A program made the position numbers and the translations under genes. From Clostridia bacterium (GTDB lineage: Bacteria > Bacillota > Clostridia > UMGS1810), in the NCBI GenBank assembly GCA_016293435.1, contig JAEDEG010000023.1:1-32391 (forward strand): 32,391 nt of DNA, read 5' to 3'. Each line of letters begins with the position of its first letter. Position 1 is the stretch's first letter. Positions 6,982 to 15,034 of the stretch are shown one piece after another. The notes beneath the pieces are model-generated. The model worked only from the letters and a program-made list of their open reading frames with translations. It did not search any database and had not been told where the DNA came from.

Positions 6982-8586
6982 TTATGATAAATTAAGTTTT
7001 CTTTTGAGTGACAACACAAAAAGGAATAAATCAAATTCTGTGCTGATATCTACTTCATACTTTGAAAAAACATCTACAAATTCGTCAAACTTTGTTTTAG
7101 CCTCATCTTTATTACCGGAGGAAAAACTTAGAAGTATATCAGCATAGCGCATAACATACTCCGTGTGTATTTTTAGAAGCTGCCATGATTTTTGCCATGT
7201 TTTATTTGAAAGCTGTGTATTCTTATTGGCAATTCCTTTAAAATTCTCTGCAAGTTTAATTGCATTTTTAAAATCACTTTGTACCTCGCGGCTTTCCATC
7301 CAGATCTTTGTCATTTGTTTTTTCTTACTATGAATATCTACATCCATATCAACGATATTCATTTTGGTCTGTAGAACATCAGGACTCATAAGAGAAGATA
7401 TTGATTTAAGATAGTTTAAAGCTAAATTCCAATCATCGCCATATGCCGACTTGAAGTAATCCTTAGTAAATTTATCAAAATCCAAATCCGTATCAAAGCT
7501 ACCCCGGGCATATATACACATTGGAAGCCCGTTTGGGAAAAATGAACGCTGAGTCTGATCACTCATTATGCCCTGTATGTCAAAATTACCAATATTTTTT
7601 ATATCTTGTAAAAGTAATTCAGAAAGTCTTATATATCCCGGGTCATTGTAGTGCTGCATATACATATGATATTCATACACAAATTTTCTGCCATTAAATG
7701 CCCTCTTCCACTCCTTCATAAATTCAAGCCTTAGTGGAAAAGATTCTTCGACAGAATACTTGTTTTTAACGTATTTAGGAATCGGCTTGTCATAAGGCGT
7801 AGAATCATAAGGTTTGGAATAGTCTCTACCGCCTATTGCCGTAAGCATTACAAACCTATCGGTATTATTTATCTTTTCATAAAGAGGTGCCCAAAGAGTA
7901 TCAACATATAGTATAAATACTATCTTCATATCTATACCGCGTCTTGTAAGTTCTAAATCAAGTTCATTCAATAATTTTACATATAAATCCGATACCCGTT
8001 CGTTAATACAATTTTCACATTCACATTGATTATTAGCCGCGTCAGACAGCCACACGTGCAAAAAATCTATGTAAGGTTTATTTTGAGCATAATCTGCAAG
8101 GAATTTTACAAGTTTTGCCCTAATGTTCGGATTTGAATAGCAAAGCTGTGTAAAATTAGGCGAACCTAAAAACAACTCTTTTTTTCCGTTTACTATAGCA
8201 ATATCCTCTATTGCCTCAGCATTTAATTCATATTTATCATTTATAGTTTTATAGTGTATGCCGTAAGGCTCAAGCATATAGCCGTGGCCCAGCGAATGAA
8301 GCTGAAGCCCACATTTTTTTATTAAAAGTTCTAACTCATGTACATATTCTCTAACTTTTTCATAGGATACATTTTCATCTTTTAAAAAAGTACTTCCATC
8401 GTGCTTGTACCACCTGTTGATATAATTATAGGGAACAATCTGTTCGAGCATAAACATATTCATGCCCACCTTTGGTGACCAGATAATTGTATTCCTTATA
8501 TGTTCATAGCTTACTGCACCTTCTATACACTCTCCCCTAAACGGATAGTCCGCTTTTTTTCGATATTTACAGCTAAATGACGACAT
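6982..8586 (-). CDS. DUF4838-type glycoside-hydrolase-like protein, 5' truncated (probable pseudogene)
   Basis: The open frame gives 534 residues from an ATG at 8584-8586. The segment WLSDAANNQCECENC (residues 179-193, cysteines 188, 190 and 193) and the surrounding TIM-barrel-like sequence resemble the DUF4838 family, which is related to alpha-glucuronidase-like glycosidases and usually has a separate N-terminal domain. The same frame stays open upstream of the ATG to about 8745 and still reads family-like sequence (GCRFIRPGDDGEYIP, codons about 8640-8596), but there is no start or Shine-Dalgarno for it. The 5' end runs straight into the tail of an AraC gene on the other strand. So the N-terminal domain appears lost by deletion. 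A residual protein could still be made from 8586, although only a poor AAGAG precedes it. Family assignment is from memory of motifs. Confidence 0.7.
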   Translation of the reverse strand: MSSFSCKYRKKADYPFRGECIEGAVSYEHIRNTIIWSPKVGMNMFMLEQIVPYNYINRWYKHDGSTFLKDENVSYEKVREYVHELELLIKKCGLQLHSLGHGYMLEPYGIHYKTINDKYELNAEAIEDIAIVNGKKELFLGSPNFTQLCYSNPNIRAKLVKFLADYAQNKPYIDFLHVWLSDAANNQCECENCINERVSDLYVKLLNELDLELTRRGIDMKIVFILYVDTLWAPLYEKINNTDRFVMLTAIGGRDYSKPYDSTPYDKPIPKYVKNKYSVEESFPLRLEFMKEWKRAFNGRKFVYEYHMYMQHYNDPGYIRLSELLLQDIKNIGNFDIQGIMSDQTQRSFFPNGLPMCIYARGSFDTDLDFDKFTKDYFKSAYGDDWNLALNYLKSISSLMSPDVLQTKMNIVDMDVDIHSKKKQMTKIWMESREVQSDFKNAIKLAENFKGIANKNTQLSNKTWQKSWQLLKIHTEYVMRYADILLSFSSGNKDEAKTKFDEFVDVFSKYEVDISTEFDLFLFVLSLKRKLNLS

Positions 8587-8664
8587 ATCTCTTATTGGAA
8601 TGTATTCTCCGTCATCACCCGGTCGTATAAACCTACAACCTGCAATGGTCAGATATCTGTATAC

Positions 8665-8802
8665 ACCAAGGAGGATACTACCATAGACAGAATTTCCAGA
8701 TACTGTGGATACAAAAGTGCTGCATATTTTACAAAAACATTTAAATCAATATATGGAATTACTCCATCTGAATACAAAAGGAGGTTTCATAAAAATGAAT
8801 AA
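8665..8802 (+). pseudogene. Orphan C-terminal fragment of an AraC-family regulator
   Basis: Reading the plus strand in the frame that starts a codon at 8701 gives about 45 residues typical of the last helix-turn-helix of AraC proteins: TIDRISRYCGYKSAAYFTKT (8680-8739), then FK and YGITPSEYKRR, ending at TAA 8800-8802. No start codon or upstream helix-turn-helix half is present; the homology stops around 8665-8675, where the opposite strand takes over as the truncated DUF4838 frame. The fragment's last codons overlap the Shine-Dalgarno and first codons of the next AraC gene (ATG 8795). It is a remnant, not an expressed gene. Confidence 0.82.
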
Positions 8803-9586
8803 CTTAAATATATTTGTATCTCAAAGACATCCCGAGTCTCAGACCAGTGAGAAATTCCATTTTCATACGTACTATGAATTTATATACATAGACGAAGGAA
8901 GTATTATGTTTAGATATCAAAATCTGTGTAAGCAATTTTTTAAGGGAGACATTATATATATTCCTCCTTTTATACTTCATAAGGAAATCTGTAACAATGC
9001 ACGAACAAGACATATATATTTTAATATGACTTATATAAAGGAGTACATTTCTCCTGAAATTCTCCATAAGATTTGCCATAAGTTTGAAAAAGGAATAGTA
9101 CATTCCCCCGCGGCCAAACAAAGTCATAAAGACGATTTTAATATGGTATTTAATAACGTTCTAAACGATGACAATCAGTTTTCGTATCTATACATATACT
9201 CAATGATAGACAGTGCCACCCAATATAACCTAAACCTTTCATCAGAAAATGCCCAACTAAGAAACATTATGAATTACATAGAACAAAATTATTATAAAAA
9301 GCTTACTTTATCGGAGGTTGCAGAGGTTACTTCTCTTACGGTCACTTATATATGCAAGCTTTTTAAAAAAGAAATGGGATTTACTGTTGGGAATTATATT
9401 AAATTTATAAAAATGAAGCATGCCGTGTATATGCTAACTGATTCGACCTATTCCATAAGTAAAATAAGCACTAAACTGTCTTTTTCATCACCCAAGCATT
9501 TTTCCAAAGATTTTAAAGAACAATATGGAATATCACCATCAGAATACAGAAAATATATAAATGTACCTGTGCAAATAGCAATATAA
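8795..9586 (+). CDS. AraC-family transcriptional regulator
   Basis: The 263-residue protein has an N-terminal cupin-like sensing domain (FHFHTYYEFIYIDEG; GDIIYIPPFILHKE) and a C-terminal double helix-turn-helix (LTLSEVAEVTSLTVTYICKL; SISKISTKLSFSSPKHFSKD) ending YGISPSEYRKYI. Such regulators bind a sugar and activate nearby catabolic operons. The ATG at 8795 has AGGAGG 8 nt upstream; the frame extends further upstream, but that part overlaps the tail of an older AraC gene and should not be included. Its likely former target, the DUF4838 gene, is now truncated, and no intact gene follows it in the same direction, so its present regulon is unclear. Confidence 0.9.
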   Translation: MNNLNIFVSQRHPESQTSEKFHFHTYYEFIYIDEGSIMFRYQNLCKQFFKGDIIYIPPFILHKEICNNARTRHIYFNMTYIKEYISPEILHKICHKFEKGIVHSPAAKQSHKDDFNMVFNNVLNDDNQFSYLYIYSMIDSATQYNLNLSSENAQLRNIMNYIEQNYYKKLTLSEVAEVTSLTVTYICKLFKKEMGFTVGNYIKFIKMKHAVYMLTDSTYSISKISTKLSFSSPKHFSKDFKEQYGISPSEYRKYINVPVQIAI

Positions 9587-9597
9587 ACTATTTAATG

Positions 9598-9906
9598 CTA
9601 CTGAATAAACACCATTTTTGAGACATTGTAAATTCTCAGTGAATTTTGGAACAATTTTACAATTTCTGCCAAAAGAACCTTACCGATTTTTCATAGGTTC
9701 AGTAGTAACACGGACATAGCGATACAGTGGCAAGTCGTTTCTTTCAGTCTTGTCACAATAAGTCCAATTTCACATTTGTGTTTGGCGAGGCTGAACTTGC
9801 GTTCAACCTCTACTCGCTTTGCTTCATCAATGTAATCTTGCTTTTTATCACGAACTTCGTTTTTCTTGTGCATGCCGAGATCCGGTTCGAAAAGATGATT
9901 TTTCCG
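9598..9906 (-). pseudogene. Decayed 3' end of an IS5/IS1182-type transposase
   Basis: The minus strand encodes a transposase C terminus: FEPDLGMHKKNEVRDKKQDY, then AKRVEVERKFSLAKHKCEIG and GLIVTRLKETTCHCIAMSVL before LLNL. This resembles the last part of DDE transposases of the IS5/IS1182 group, where the VE of the VExKF motif holds the last catalytic glutamate. A TGA at 9691-9693 interrupts it, yet family-like sequence continues (KIGKVLLAEIVKLF) to a TAG at 9598-9600. Upstream the frame closes at a TAA (9907-9909). The first three quarters of the gene are missing, so it is non-functional. It lies between the AraC gene and the GH28-like gene. The remaining spacer on either side has no other gene. 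Confidence 0.8.
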
Positions 9907-9974
9907 TTATGCCTGAAAAGCAGCCATTTTGGTTTATTTGGCTTTAATGCATTTATCTTGCTGCCGTTTGTGAT

Positions 9975-11273
9975 TTAACCGGCGACGCCGACATGGCATT
10001 TGGTATTTAGAAGACGCAGGCAATCGGGATTTTCGGTATATATATCATTTTCAAGCCCACTGTCAGAGTCATTACATACAAATCTACACGCCGAAAAAGT
10101 GATATTTTCCGATTTTTTTATGTATATTACAGCTCCCTCATGCTCCTTTGCCCACGCACACATAAATCGGTCATTATCGGGATTTTCGCGAATATAGACA
10201 AATTCGGAATTCAGGAAAGAAATATCCGAATAATATGTATCTTCAAAGCCGACAACATTACAGCATCTTTGAGTCTTAAAATATGAATCGGCAAAAGTGA
10301 TACCCCTGGCATACGCCGGAGCTTTGAGAGGAGGAAGATCCTGACTGCTGCTTATCTTAAAGTCAAGAGCAAGCAGTGCATCGACACTTATGTTGGAAAA
10401 ACGGAGATTTTCAACAGATGTACAATCTTCATATTCAGCAAATCTGCCTGTGAAGCCTATGCCGTTTAATGAATTCTTTATGATAATATTGGAAAAAAGG
10501 CAGTTTCGTATGAGCCCATTGCCCACACCTATGCGTATTCCATAGTCAAGATAGCTTGTAATAATACAGTTTGTAACAACCACATCCTCACAAACCGCAT
10601 CCTTTGAAACAAGTGTTGCACCGCTGGCACGCAGAGTGATTCCGTCATCTCCGGTGTCGATAATACAGTCGCTTACGGTTACGCGGCTGCAGCAATCCAG
10701 GTCTATTCCGTCATTTACCCATTGTTTTCTTTCTCCGGTTATATGGAGTCCTCTTATAACAGCATCGGTGCATCCGTACAGAAACAAATGCCAGAATGGT
10801 GCGTTGCGGAGCGAAACATCCGTAATATGTATGTCTGAACATTCTGCAAAATAAATCATCTGCGCCGGGCGGTCTCCCCTTGCGGGTTGATCGTAGAAAC
10901 CATAGGTTTTATGCTTTGAACTTTCATTTACCCAATAATGGGAATCGCCGTCTACAGCGCCCTGTCCGCAAATTGAAATATCGCATTGCTCTACCGCGGC
11001 TATGAGATGAGTACCTGCCATAAATTCTTCTTCCCACACTTGATTCTGCGGGCAAAAATCGGGAGCATTATAATCGTCTGCATTGTGACTTGCCTTAATT
11101 ACAGCACCCTTATCAAGGTATATGCCGCCGTGACTTTTGAGATATATTGTCCCCGAAAGATATGTCCCTTCGGGAAAATATACCATACCTCCTACATCAA
11201 TCGCCCTTTGTATTGCCCGGGTATCAAGAGTTATTCCGTCTCCGACAGCGCCAAAATCCTTTACATTATTCAT
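9975..11273 (-). CDS. GH28-like (polygalacturonase-fold) enzyme, cytoplasmic
   Basis: The 432-residue protein has the parallel beta-helix pattern of pectin-active enzymes: the N-terminal VKDFGAVGDGITLDTRAIQR motif, then GH28-like NDGID (187-191) and DTGDDGI (206-212), which supply the catalytic aspartates of GH28. The usual GHG histidine motif is replaced by DYGIRIG (243-249), and no clear RIK motif is seen. It may therefore be an atypical GH28 or a related beta-helix glycosidase or lyase. There is no signal peptide, so it would act on imported oligosaccharides. It is divergent from the AraC gene at 11403, which is presumably its activator. Downstream lies the transposase remnant and no terminator was recognised. 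Confidence 0.83.
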   Translation of the reverse strand: MNNVKDFGAVGDGITLDTRAIQRAIDVGGMVYFPEGTYLSGTIYLKSHGGIYLDKGAVIKASHNADDYNAPDFCPQNQVWEEEFMAGTHLIAAVEQCDISICGQGAVDGDSHYWVNESSKHKTYGFYDQPARGDRPAQMIYFAECSDIHITDVSLRNAPFWHLFLYGCTDAVIRGLHITGERKQWVNDGIDLDCCSRVTVSDCIIDTGDDGITLRASGATLVSKDAVCEDVVVTNCIITSYLDYGIRIGVGNGLIRNCLFSNIIIKNSLNGIGFTGRFAEYEDCTSVENLRFSNISVDALLALDFKISSSQDLPPLKAPAYARGITFADSYFKTQRCCNVVGFEDTYYSDISFLNSEFVYIRENPDNDRFMCAWAKEHEGAVIYIKKSENITFSACRFVCNDSDSGLENDIYTENPDCLRLLNTKCHVGVAG

Positions 11274-11291
11274 ATGATAGTTCCTTTCCTA

Positions 11292-11366
11292 TTGTATTTT
11301 TTTGGTTCTCATGATATAATCATTATACCGCTTCAAAAACATTGTAGAAACAACAAAATCATTATA
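11292..11366. promoter_or_regulatory. Divergent promoter region, GH28-like gene / AraC gene
   Basis: Plus strand: TTGTAT (11292-11297), 17 bp, TATAAT (11315-11320), serving the AraC gene. Minus strand: TATAAT at 11322-11327, with only a poor -35 (TTTCTA) 17 bp upstream, serving the GH28-like gene; a weak -35 is typical of AraC-activated promoters. The two -10 boxes form a palindrome around position 11321. A 10-bp direct repeat AATCATTATA occurs at 11318-11327 and 11357-11366, 39 bp apart, and could be a regulator half-site. The 129-bp gap holds nothing else. Confidence 0.6.
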
Positions 11367-11402
11367 TTTATATAACAAATCCGCTGTTTTGGAGGTGCAG
11401 AA

Positions 11403-12230
11403 ATGATTAAAGCAAATTACAAATGGATGTCGGATGAAGATACTGTGATACAATTGGTTATCACCGATTCGTTGAGCGAGCTTTCTATGCACTGGCAGGA
11501 AGATATGGAAATTATGTACTTTTATCGTACATCGGGATGTAATTATATCATAAACGGCAACACCATTCATCTTAGCGAAAAAAATCTGGTGGTGGTCAAT
11601 CCCGGAGAAATTCACGGCTGTAGTGATTGGGGAGAAAACTGTGTGGCAATGTGCCTGATGATTGATACCAAAAAGCTGCATACGCCCTCTTTTATAAATC
11701 TTTTTTTGCAAAATAAATATGAAGCAAACAGTGAAATAACAAAAATTTTTGAATCATTAAAGGCTGTTTTTGAAAAACACACTGCCATCAGTGTTTCAGC
11801 AGAATGTGAAATTATGTCTGTCATATACAGGCTCCTATCTGTTCTGGCCGAAATATCGGGCACAAACCATAACAAAAGCGATACCGCTCGAAAGATAGAA
11901 ATTAAAAAAATTGTGAGATTTATAAGCGATAATCTGGAGGATAAGCTTACACTGTCAACACTTGCGTCAAAGATGAATCTCAGCTGTGACAGATTTTATC
12001 ATGTGTTTAAGGAATATGTGGGGGTTAGTCCGTCGCAGTATATTTTGCTTGAGCGAATATCAAAAGCAAGCCGACTGCTGTCGGACACTAATTTAAGCAT
12101 AACACAGATTGCACAGATGTGCGGTTTTTGCACATCGAGCTATTTTTCTGACAAATTTAAGGAATATATTAAAATGTCTCCAACTAAATATCGAAAAAAA
12201 CAGAAACAGCAAAAGCTTGGAATGCTTTGA
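11403..12230 (+). CDS. AraC-family transcriptional regulator of the GH28-like gene
   Basis: The 275-residue protein has an N-terminal cupin domain (LSMHWQEDMEIMYFYRT; LVVVNPGEIHGC) with histidines that could hold ligand or metal, and a C-terminal pair of helix-turn-helix motifs (LTLSTLASKMNLSCDRFYHV; LSITQIAQMCGFCTSSYFSD) ending MSPTKYRKK. The ATG is preceded by GGAGGTG. It is divergent from the GH28-like gene with an overlapping promoter region, the usual arrangement for a local activator, probably responding to a uronide or oligosaccharide. The stop codon lies inside a long inverted repeat that serves as the terminator. Confidence 0.92.
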   Translation: MIKANYKWMSDEDTVIQLVITDSLSELSMHWQEDMEIMYFYRTSGCNYIINGNTIHLSEKNLVVVNPGEIHGCSDWGENCVAMCLMIDTKKLHTPSFINLFLQNKYEANSEITKIFESLKAVFEKHTAISVSAECEIMSVIYRLLSVLAEISGTNHNKSDTARKIEIKKIVRFISDNLEDKLTLSTLASKMNLSCDRFYHVFKEYVGVSPSQYILLERISKASRLLSDTNLSITQIAQMCGFCTSSYFSDKFKEYIKMSPTKYRKKQKQQKLGML

Positions 12231-12263
12231 AATTTTATGTTTCAATAATGTTCCAAGCTTTTT
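12211..12263. terminator. Bidirectional terminator between AraC gene and ribF
   Basis: AAAAGCTTGGAA (12211-12222) pairs with TTCCAAGCTTTT (12251-12262), with a 28-nt loop that contains an inner TTGAAA/TTTCAA pairing and T-runs on both strands. It overlaps the AraC stop codon and touches the ribF stop codon. Confidence 0.75.
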
Positions 12264-13152
12264 ACTGCACCATGCCGTCTATAATCTTTTTTGTTGATTC
12301 AACATCTTTTGTAATCTGCTCTGTGAGAGCATTGAGCGAATCAAATTTTTTCTCGTCTCTTATTCTTTTTACAAATTCAACCCGGATTTCACAGCCGTAT
12401 ATATCGTCATCAAAGCCGATGATGTGAGTTTCTACTGTAATTTTATCTCCCGACACAGTGGGGTTGGTGCCTATATTGGTAAGTGAGGCATTCACCTTAG
12501 AGCCAATATGGGTAAGAGTGGCGTACACTCCGTCTTTGGGAAGCACATAGTCCGACGAAAGCTCAAGGTTTGCCGTGGGAAAATTGATGGTTCTGCCGAG
12601 CTGTCTGCCCTTGCCCACCGTGCCGCAAACCGAATAATACCCCGAAAGAAGAAGTGATGCATCATCTACCCTGCCCTGTGAGAGCAGATTGCGGATATTG
12701 GAGCTGCTCACTGTCATATCAAGCTTTTTGCTTCTAATTTCATCAATCACAATGCACTCTATTTTATAATTACTGCATATTTGCGAAAGCTCGTCTGTAC
12801 CGGCGCTTCTGCCGCGTGCAAAACGAAAATTATAACCCACAACAACCGCAGCACATCTAAGCTTGCTATAGAGAATATCACGCACAAAGTCTTCTGCATT
12901 AAAGTTTTTAAACTCATCGGTAAGCGGTTGACGGATGCATATGTCTATTCCCATATTTTCGGCAATACTTTGCGCATCATTTTCGGACAAAAGACAAGGC
13001 TTTGGAGATCCGATAAAATATAGCAGAGAATCAGCATTCAGCATTTCCGCTTTTAAAGCCGCAGTGTGTACAAGCTCACGGTGACCGATGTGAAATCCAT
13101 CGAATTTGCCTATTGCTGCCACTGTTTTTCTTTTGATTGTATTTTTACACAT
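12262..13152 (-). CDS. ribF: Bifunctional riboflavin kinase / FMN adenylyltransferase
   Basis: RibF phosphorylates riboflavin to FMN and adenylylates FMN to FAD. The 296-residue product has the N-terminal nucleotidyltransferase domain with GKFDGFHIGH (15-24; consensus GNFDGVHxGH, so N to K and V to F here) and SSSNIR, and the C-terminal riboflavin kinase domain with GRQLGRTINFPTANL. The ATG is preceded by AGAGGT. It is the last gene of the nusA-infB operon, 23 bp after truB, the usual truB-ribF order of Firmicutes. No FMN riboswitch is seen upstream, consistent with its place in this operon. Confidence 0.95.
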   Translation of the reverse strand: MCKNTIKRKTVAAIGKFDGFHIGHRELVHTAALKAEMLNADSLLYFIGSPKPCLLSENDAQSIAENMGIDICIRQPLTDEFKNFNAEDFVRDILYSKLRCAAVVVGYNFRFARGRSAGTDELSQICSNYKIECIVIDEIRSKKLDMTVSSSNIRNLLSQGRVDDASLLLSGYYSVCGTVGKGRQLGRTINFPTANLELSSDYVLPKDGVYATLTHIGSKVNASLTNIGTNPTVSGDKITVETHIIGFDDDIYGCEIRVEFVKRIRDEKKFDSLNALTEQITKDVESTKKIIDGMVQ

Positions 13153-13175
13153 TCGATTACCTCTGAATTTTTGTA

Positions 13176-14069
13176 TTAATCAAAAAACGCCTTTGTCATC
13201 TTAATTGTATTTTTGCCGTTTTGAGCATTTTCGCTTACCTCGGCTATACACAAAAATTTGCCGTCATCATCATAAACCCTGTACGTTCCAACCGATGCCG
13301 GCACAACAGCTGTTGCACCGTTGCACAATCTTTTGCGGACATTTCCCGGCACTGCAAGCTTCGGATATTCTTCAAAAATTGCATCTATGGGAATAAGAAC
13401 ATCGCTCAAAGCATTCTTTTCGGCAAGGGCTTTTAGTTCATCAAGGGAATAAGCCGAGGTGACATCAAAAATCGACGACCTTATCCTGCGAAGCTCCGTC
13501 ATCACAGCTCCGCATCCGAGCATCTGACCAATATCGTGGCAAAGGGCGCGGATGTATGTGCCCTTAGAGCATTTCACACGCAGTTTAAAATCCACTCCGT
13601 CGAACTCCGACATTTCTGATTCATACACAGTTATTTTACGCGGTTTACGTTCAACCTCTATACCTTTTCGTGCAAGATCGCAAAGCTTTTGACCGTTGAC
13701 CTTGAGAGCCGAATACATGGGCGGAATCTGATTTATTTCGCCCATGTGGGCATTGACCGCATTTTTTAGTTCGGCTTCGGTAACATCAACATTGTTTTCT
13801 GCAAGAACCTTACCGGAGATATCCTGGGTATCTGTTACTATGCCGAGACGAACTCTTGCTTCATATTCTTTATCGGAAAATGTGAGCATATCGCACACCT
13901 TGGTTGCCTTGCCAATACAAACGGGGAGAACACCGGTTGCATCGGGATCGAGGGTGCCGGTATGACCAACCTTGCGGGTGGAGAATATCTTACGTATTAC
14001 ATTTACCACATCATGAGATGTGTAACCTTTTTCTTTGTCTACTATAACAACTCCGTTTGTAATATCCAA
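13176..14069 (-). CDS. truB: tRNA pseudouridine(55) synthase, TTG start
   Basis: TruB makes pseudouridine at position 55 of the T-loop in nearly all tRNAs. The 297-residue product has the N-terminal signature KGYTSHDVV and GHTGTLDPDATGVLPV, with the catalytic aspartate at residue 41, and a C-terminal PUA-like RNA-binding region. The start is TTG (14067-14069), three nt after the nrnA stop codon, with a modest GGTG signal; it gives the expected short lead before the conserved GVVIVDKEKGYTSHDV segment. Translation is probably coupled to nrnA. It lies between nrnA and ribF in the nusA-infB operon. Confidence 0.94.
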   Translation of the reverse strand: MDITNGVVIVDKEKGYTSHDVVNVIRKIFSTRKVGHTGTLDPDATGVLPVCIGKATKVCDMLTFSDKEYEARVRLGIVTDTQDISGKVLAENNVDVTEAELKNAVNAHMGEINQIPPMYSALKVNGQKLCDLARKGIEVERKPRKITVYESEMSEFDGVDFKLRVKCSKGTYIRALCHDIGQMLGCGAVMTELRRIRSSIFDVTSAYSLDELKALAEKNALSDVLIPIDAIFEEYPKLAVPGNVRKRLCNGATAVVPASVGTYRVYDDDGKFLCIAEVSENAQNGKNTIKMTKAFFD

Positions 14070-14072
14070 ATT

Positions 14073-15023
14073 CTACACCAGCTTTTCAAATTCATTTAGA
14101 AGCTTCTTTTTTGCTTCGGCATAACTCTCACAAAATGTAACTCCCGCCGCACGCACATGGCCTCCACCGCCAAATTTTTGGGCAACGGCAGAAACATCAA
14201 CATAAGAATTGGAGCGCAGACTCACGCGAGTTTCGTTGTCGGAAAGAAGCTTAAACATCATGCCTACCTCAATCCCCTCACCCGCTCTTGTAAGACCTAT
14301 CCACGCATCTGCAGCGGACATTTCGGCTCCGCTGGCTATAAGTGCCTCCGAATCCACATACGAAGTACAAATCTTGCCGCCACAGTGATATTCCATGCGT
14401 GCAGTGACAAATTTGAGCAGATTGAGCTCTGCAACGGTATGAGTAGCAAAAAGCTTGCGCATTATACTGTCTGAATCTATGTTGGCATCATAGAGTGATG
14501 ACACAATCATGTGGGTGCGGGCAGTTGTATTGGAATATTGAAAAGCACCGGTATCGTCGGCTATGGAAACAAAAATCCTCTCCGCAATATCTTTTGTCAT
14601 TTCTACCCCGAGCTCTACAATTATCTGATAAACAAGCTCCCCGGCGGCGGCCGCCTTGCCGTCTACAAAATTAAGAGAACCAAAGCCCGGATTTGTGGTA
14701 TGATGGTCAATACAAATCCGATAATCAGCCTTTTGATAAATTTCTTCATAAAGACCCAGCATCATATCGTCTGCCGCCACATCCACAGAAATTGCCGTTT
14801 CACATTTAAAGTCAACTTTTTCGTAAGACGAATCCCATATAAATTCATGGCGGTGCGATATTGGCGAGGGAAGGACTATTGCCGCGTTTTTGCCCAGGGA
14901 GCGGAGCGCCAGAAGAAGCGCCGACGACGAACCGAGGCAGTCGCCGTCGGGACTTCTGTGGGGAATTATGATATAATTATTGTGGTCTTTCAAAAAATTT
15001 GCAATTTGCTTTGCTGTATGCAT
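14073..15023 (-). CDS. nrnA: DHH-family nanoRNase / pAp phosphatase
   Basis: NrnA-type proteins degrade RNA oligomers of a few nucleotides and dephosphorylate pAp. The 316-residue product has the DHH domain motifs HRSPDGDCLGSS (22-33, metal ligands H22, D26, D28), SVDVA, DHH (106-108) and the C-terminal DHHA1 motif GGGGH. The ATG at 15021-15023 is chosen because GGTGAT lies 4-5 nt upstream; an in-frame GTG at 15032 falls inside that Shine-Dalgarno. It sits between rbfA (11-bp gap) and truB (3 nt), the standard place of this gene in Firmicute infB operons. Some relatives act on cyclic-dinucleotide products; that cannot be excluded. Confidence 0.93.
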   Translation of the reverse strand: MHTAKQIANFLKDHNNYIIIPHRSPDGDCLGSSSALLLALRSLGKNAAIVLPSPISHRHEFIWDSSYEKVDFKCETAISVDVAADDMMLGLYEEIYQKADYRICIDHHTTNPGFGSLNFVDGKAAAAGELVYQIIVELGVEMTKDIAERIFVSIADDTGAFQYSNTTARTHMIVSSLYDANIDSDSIMRKLFATHTVAELNLLKFVTARMEYHCGGKICTSYVDSEALIASGAEMSAADAWIGLTRAGEGIEVGMMFKLLSDNETRVSLRSNSYVDVSAVAQKFGGGGHVRAAGVTFCESYAEAKKKLLNEFEKLV

Positions 15024-15034
15024 AGTAATCACCG

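Noticed and set aside
8705..8794. N-terminal extension of the AraC gene at 8795 (30 codons)
   Set aside because: The same DNA in another frame encodes the AraC remnant tail, and the AGGAGG lies directly before the 8795 ATG.
9727..9978. An 83-codon plus-strand frame with hydrophobic stretches
   Set aside because: It is antisense to the transposase remnant, whose translation is clearly the meaningful one.
11289..11711. A 140-codon minus-strand frame across the GH28/AraC gap
   Set aside because: It overlaps the start of the AraC gene and the divergent promoters and shows no homology I recognise.
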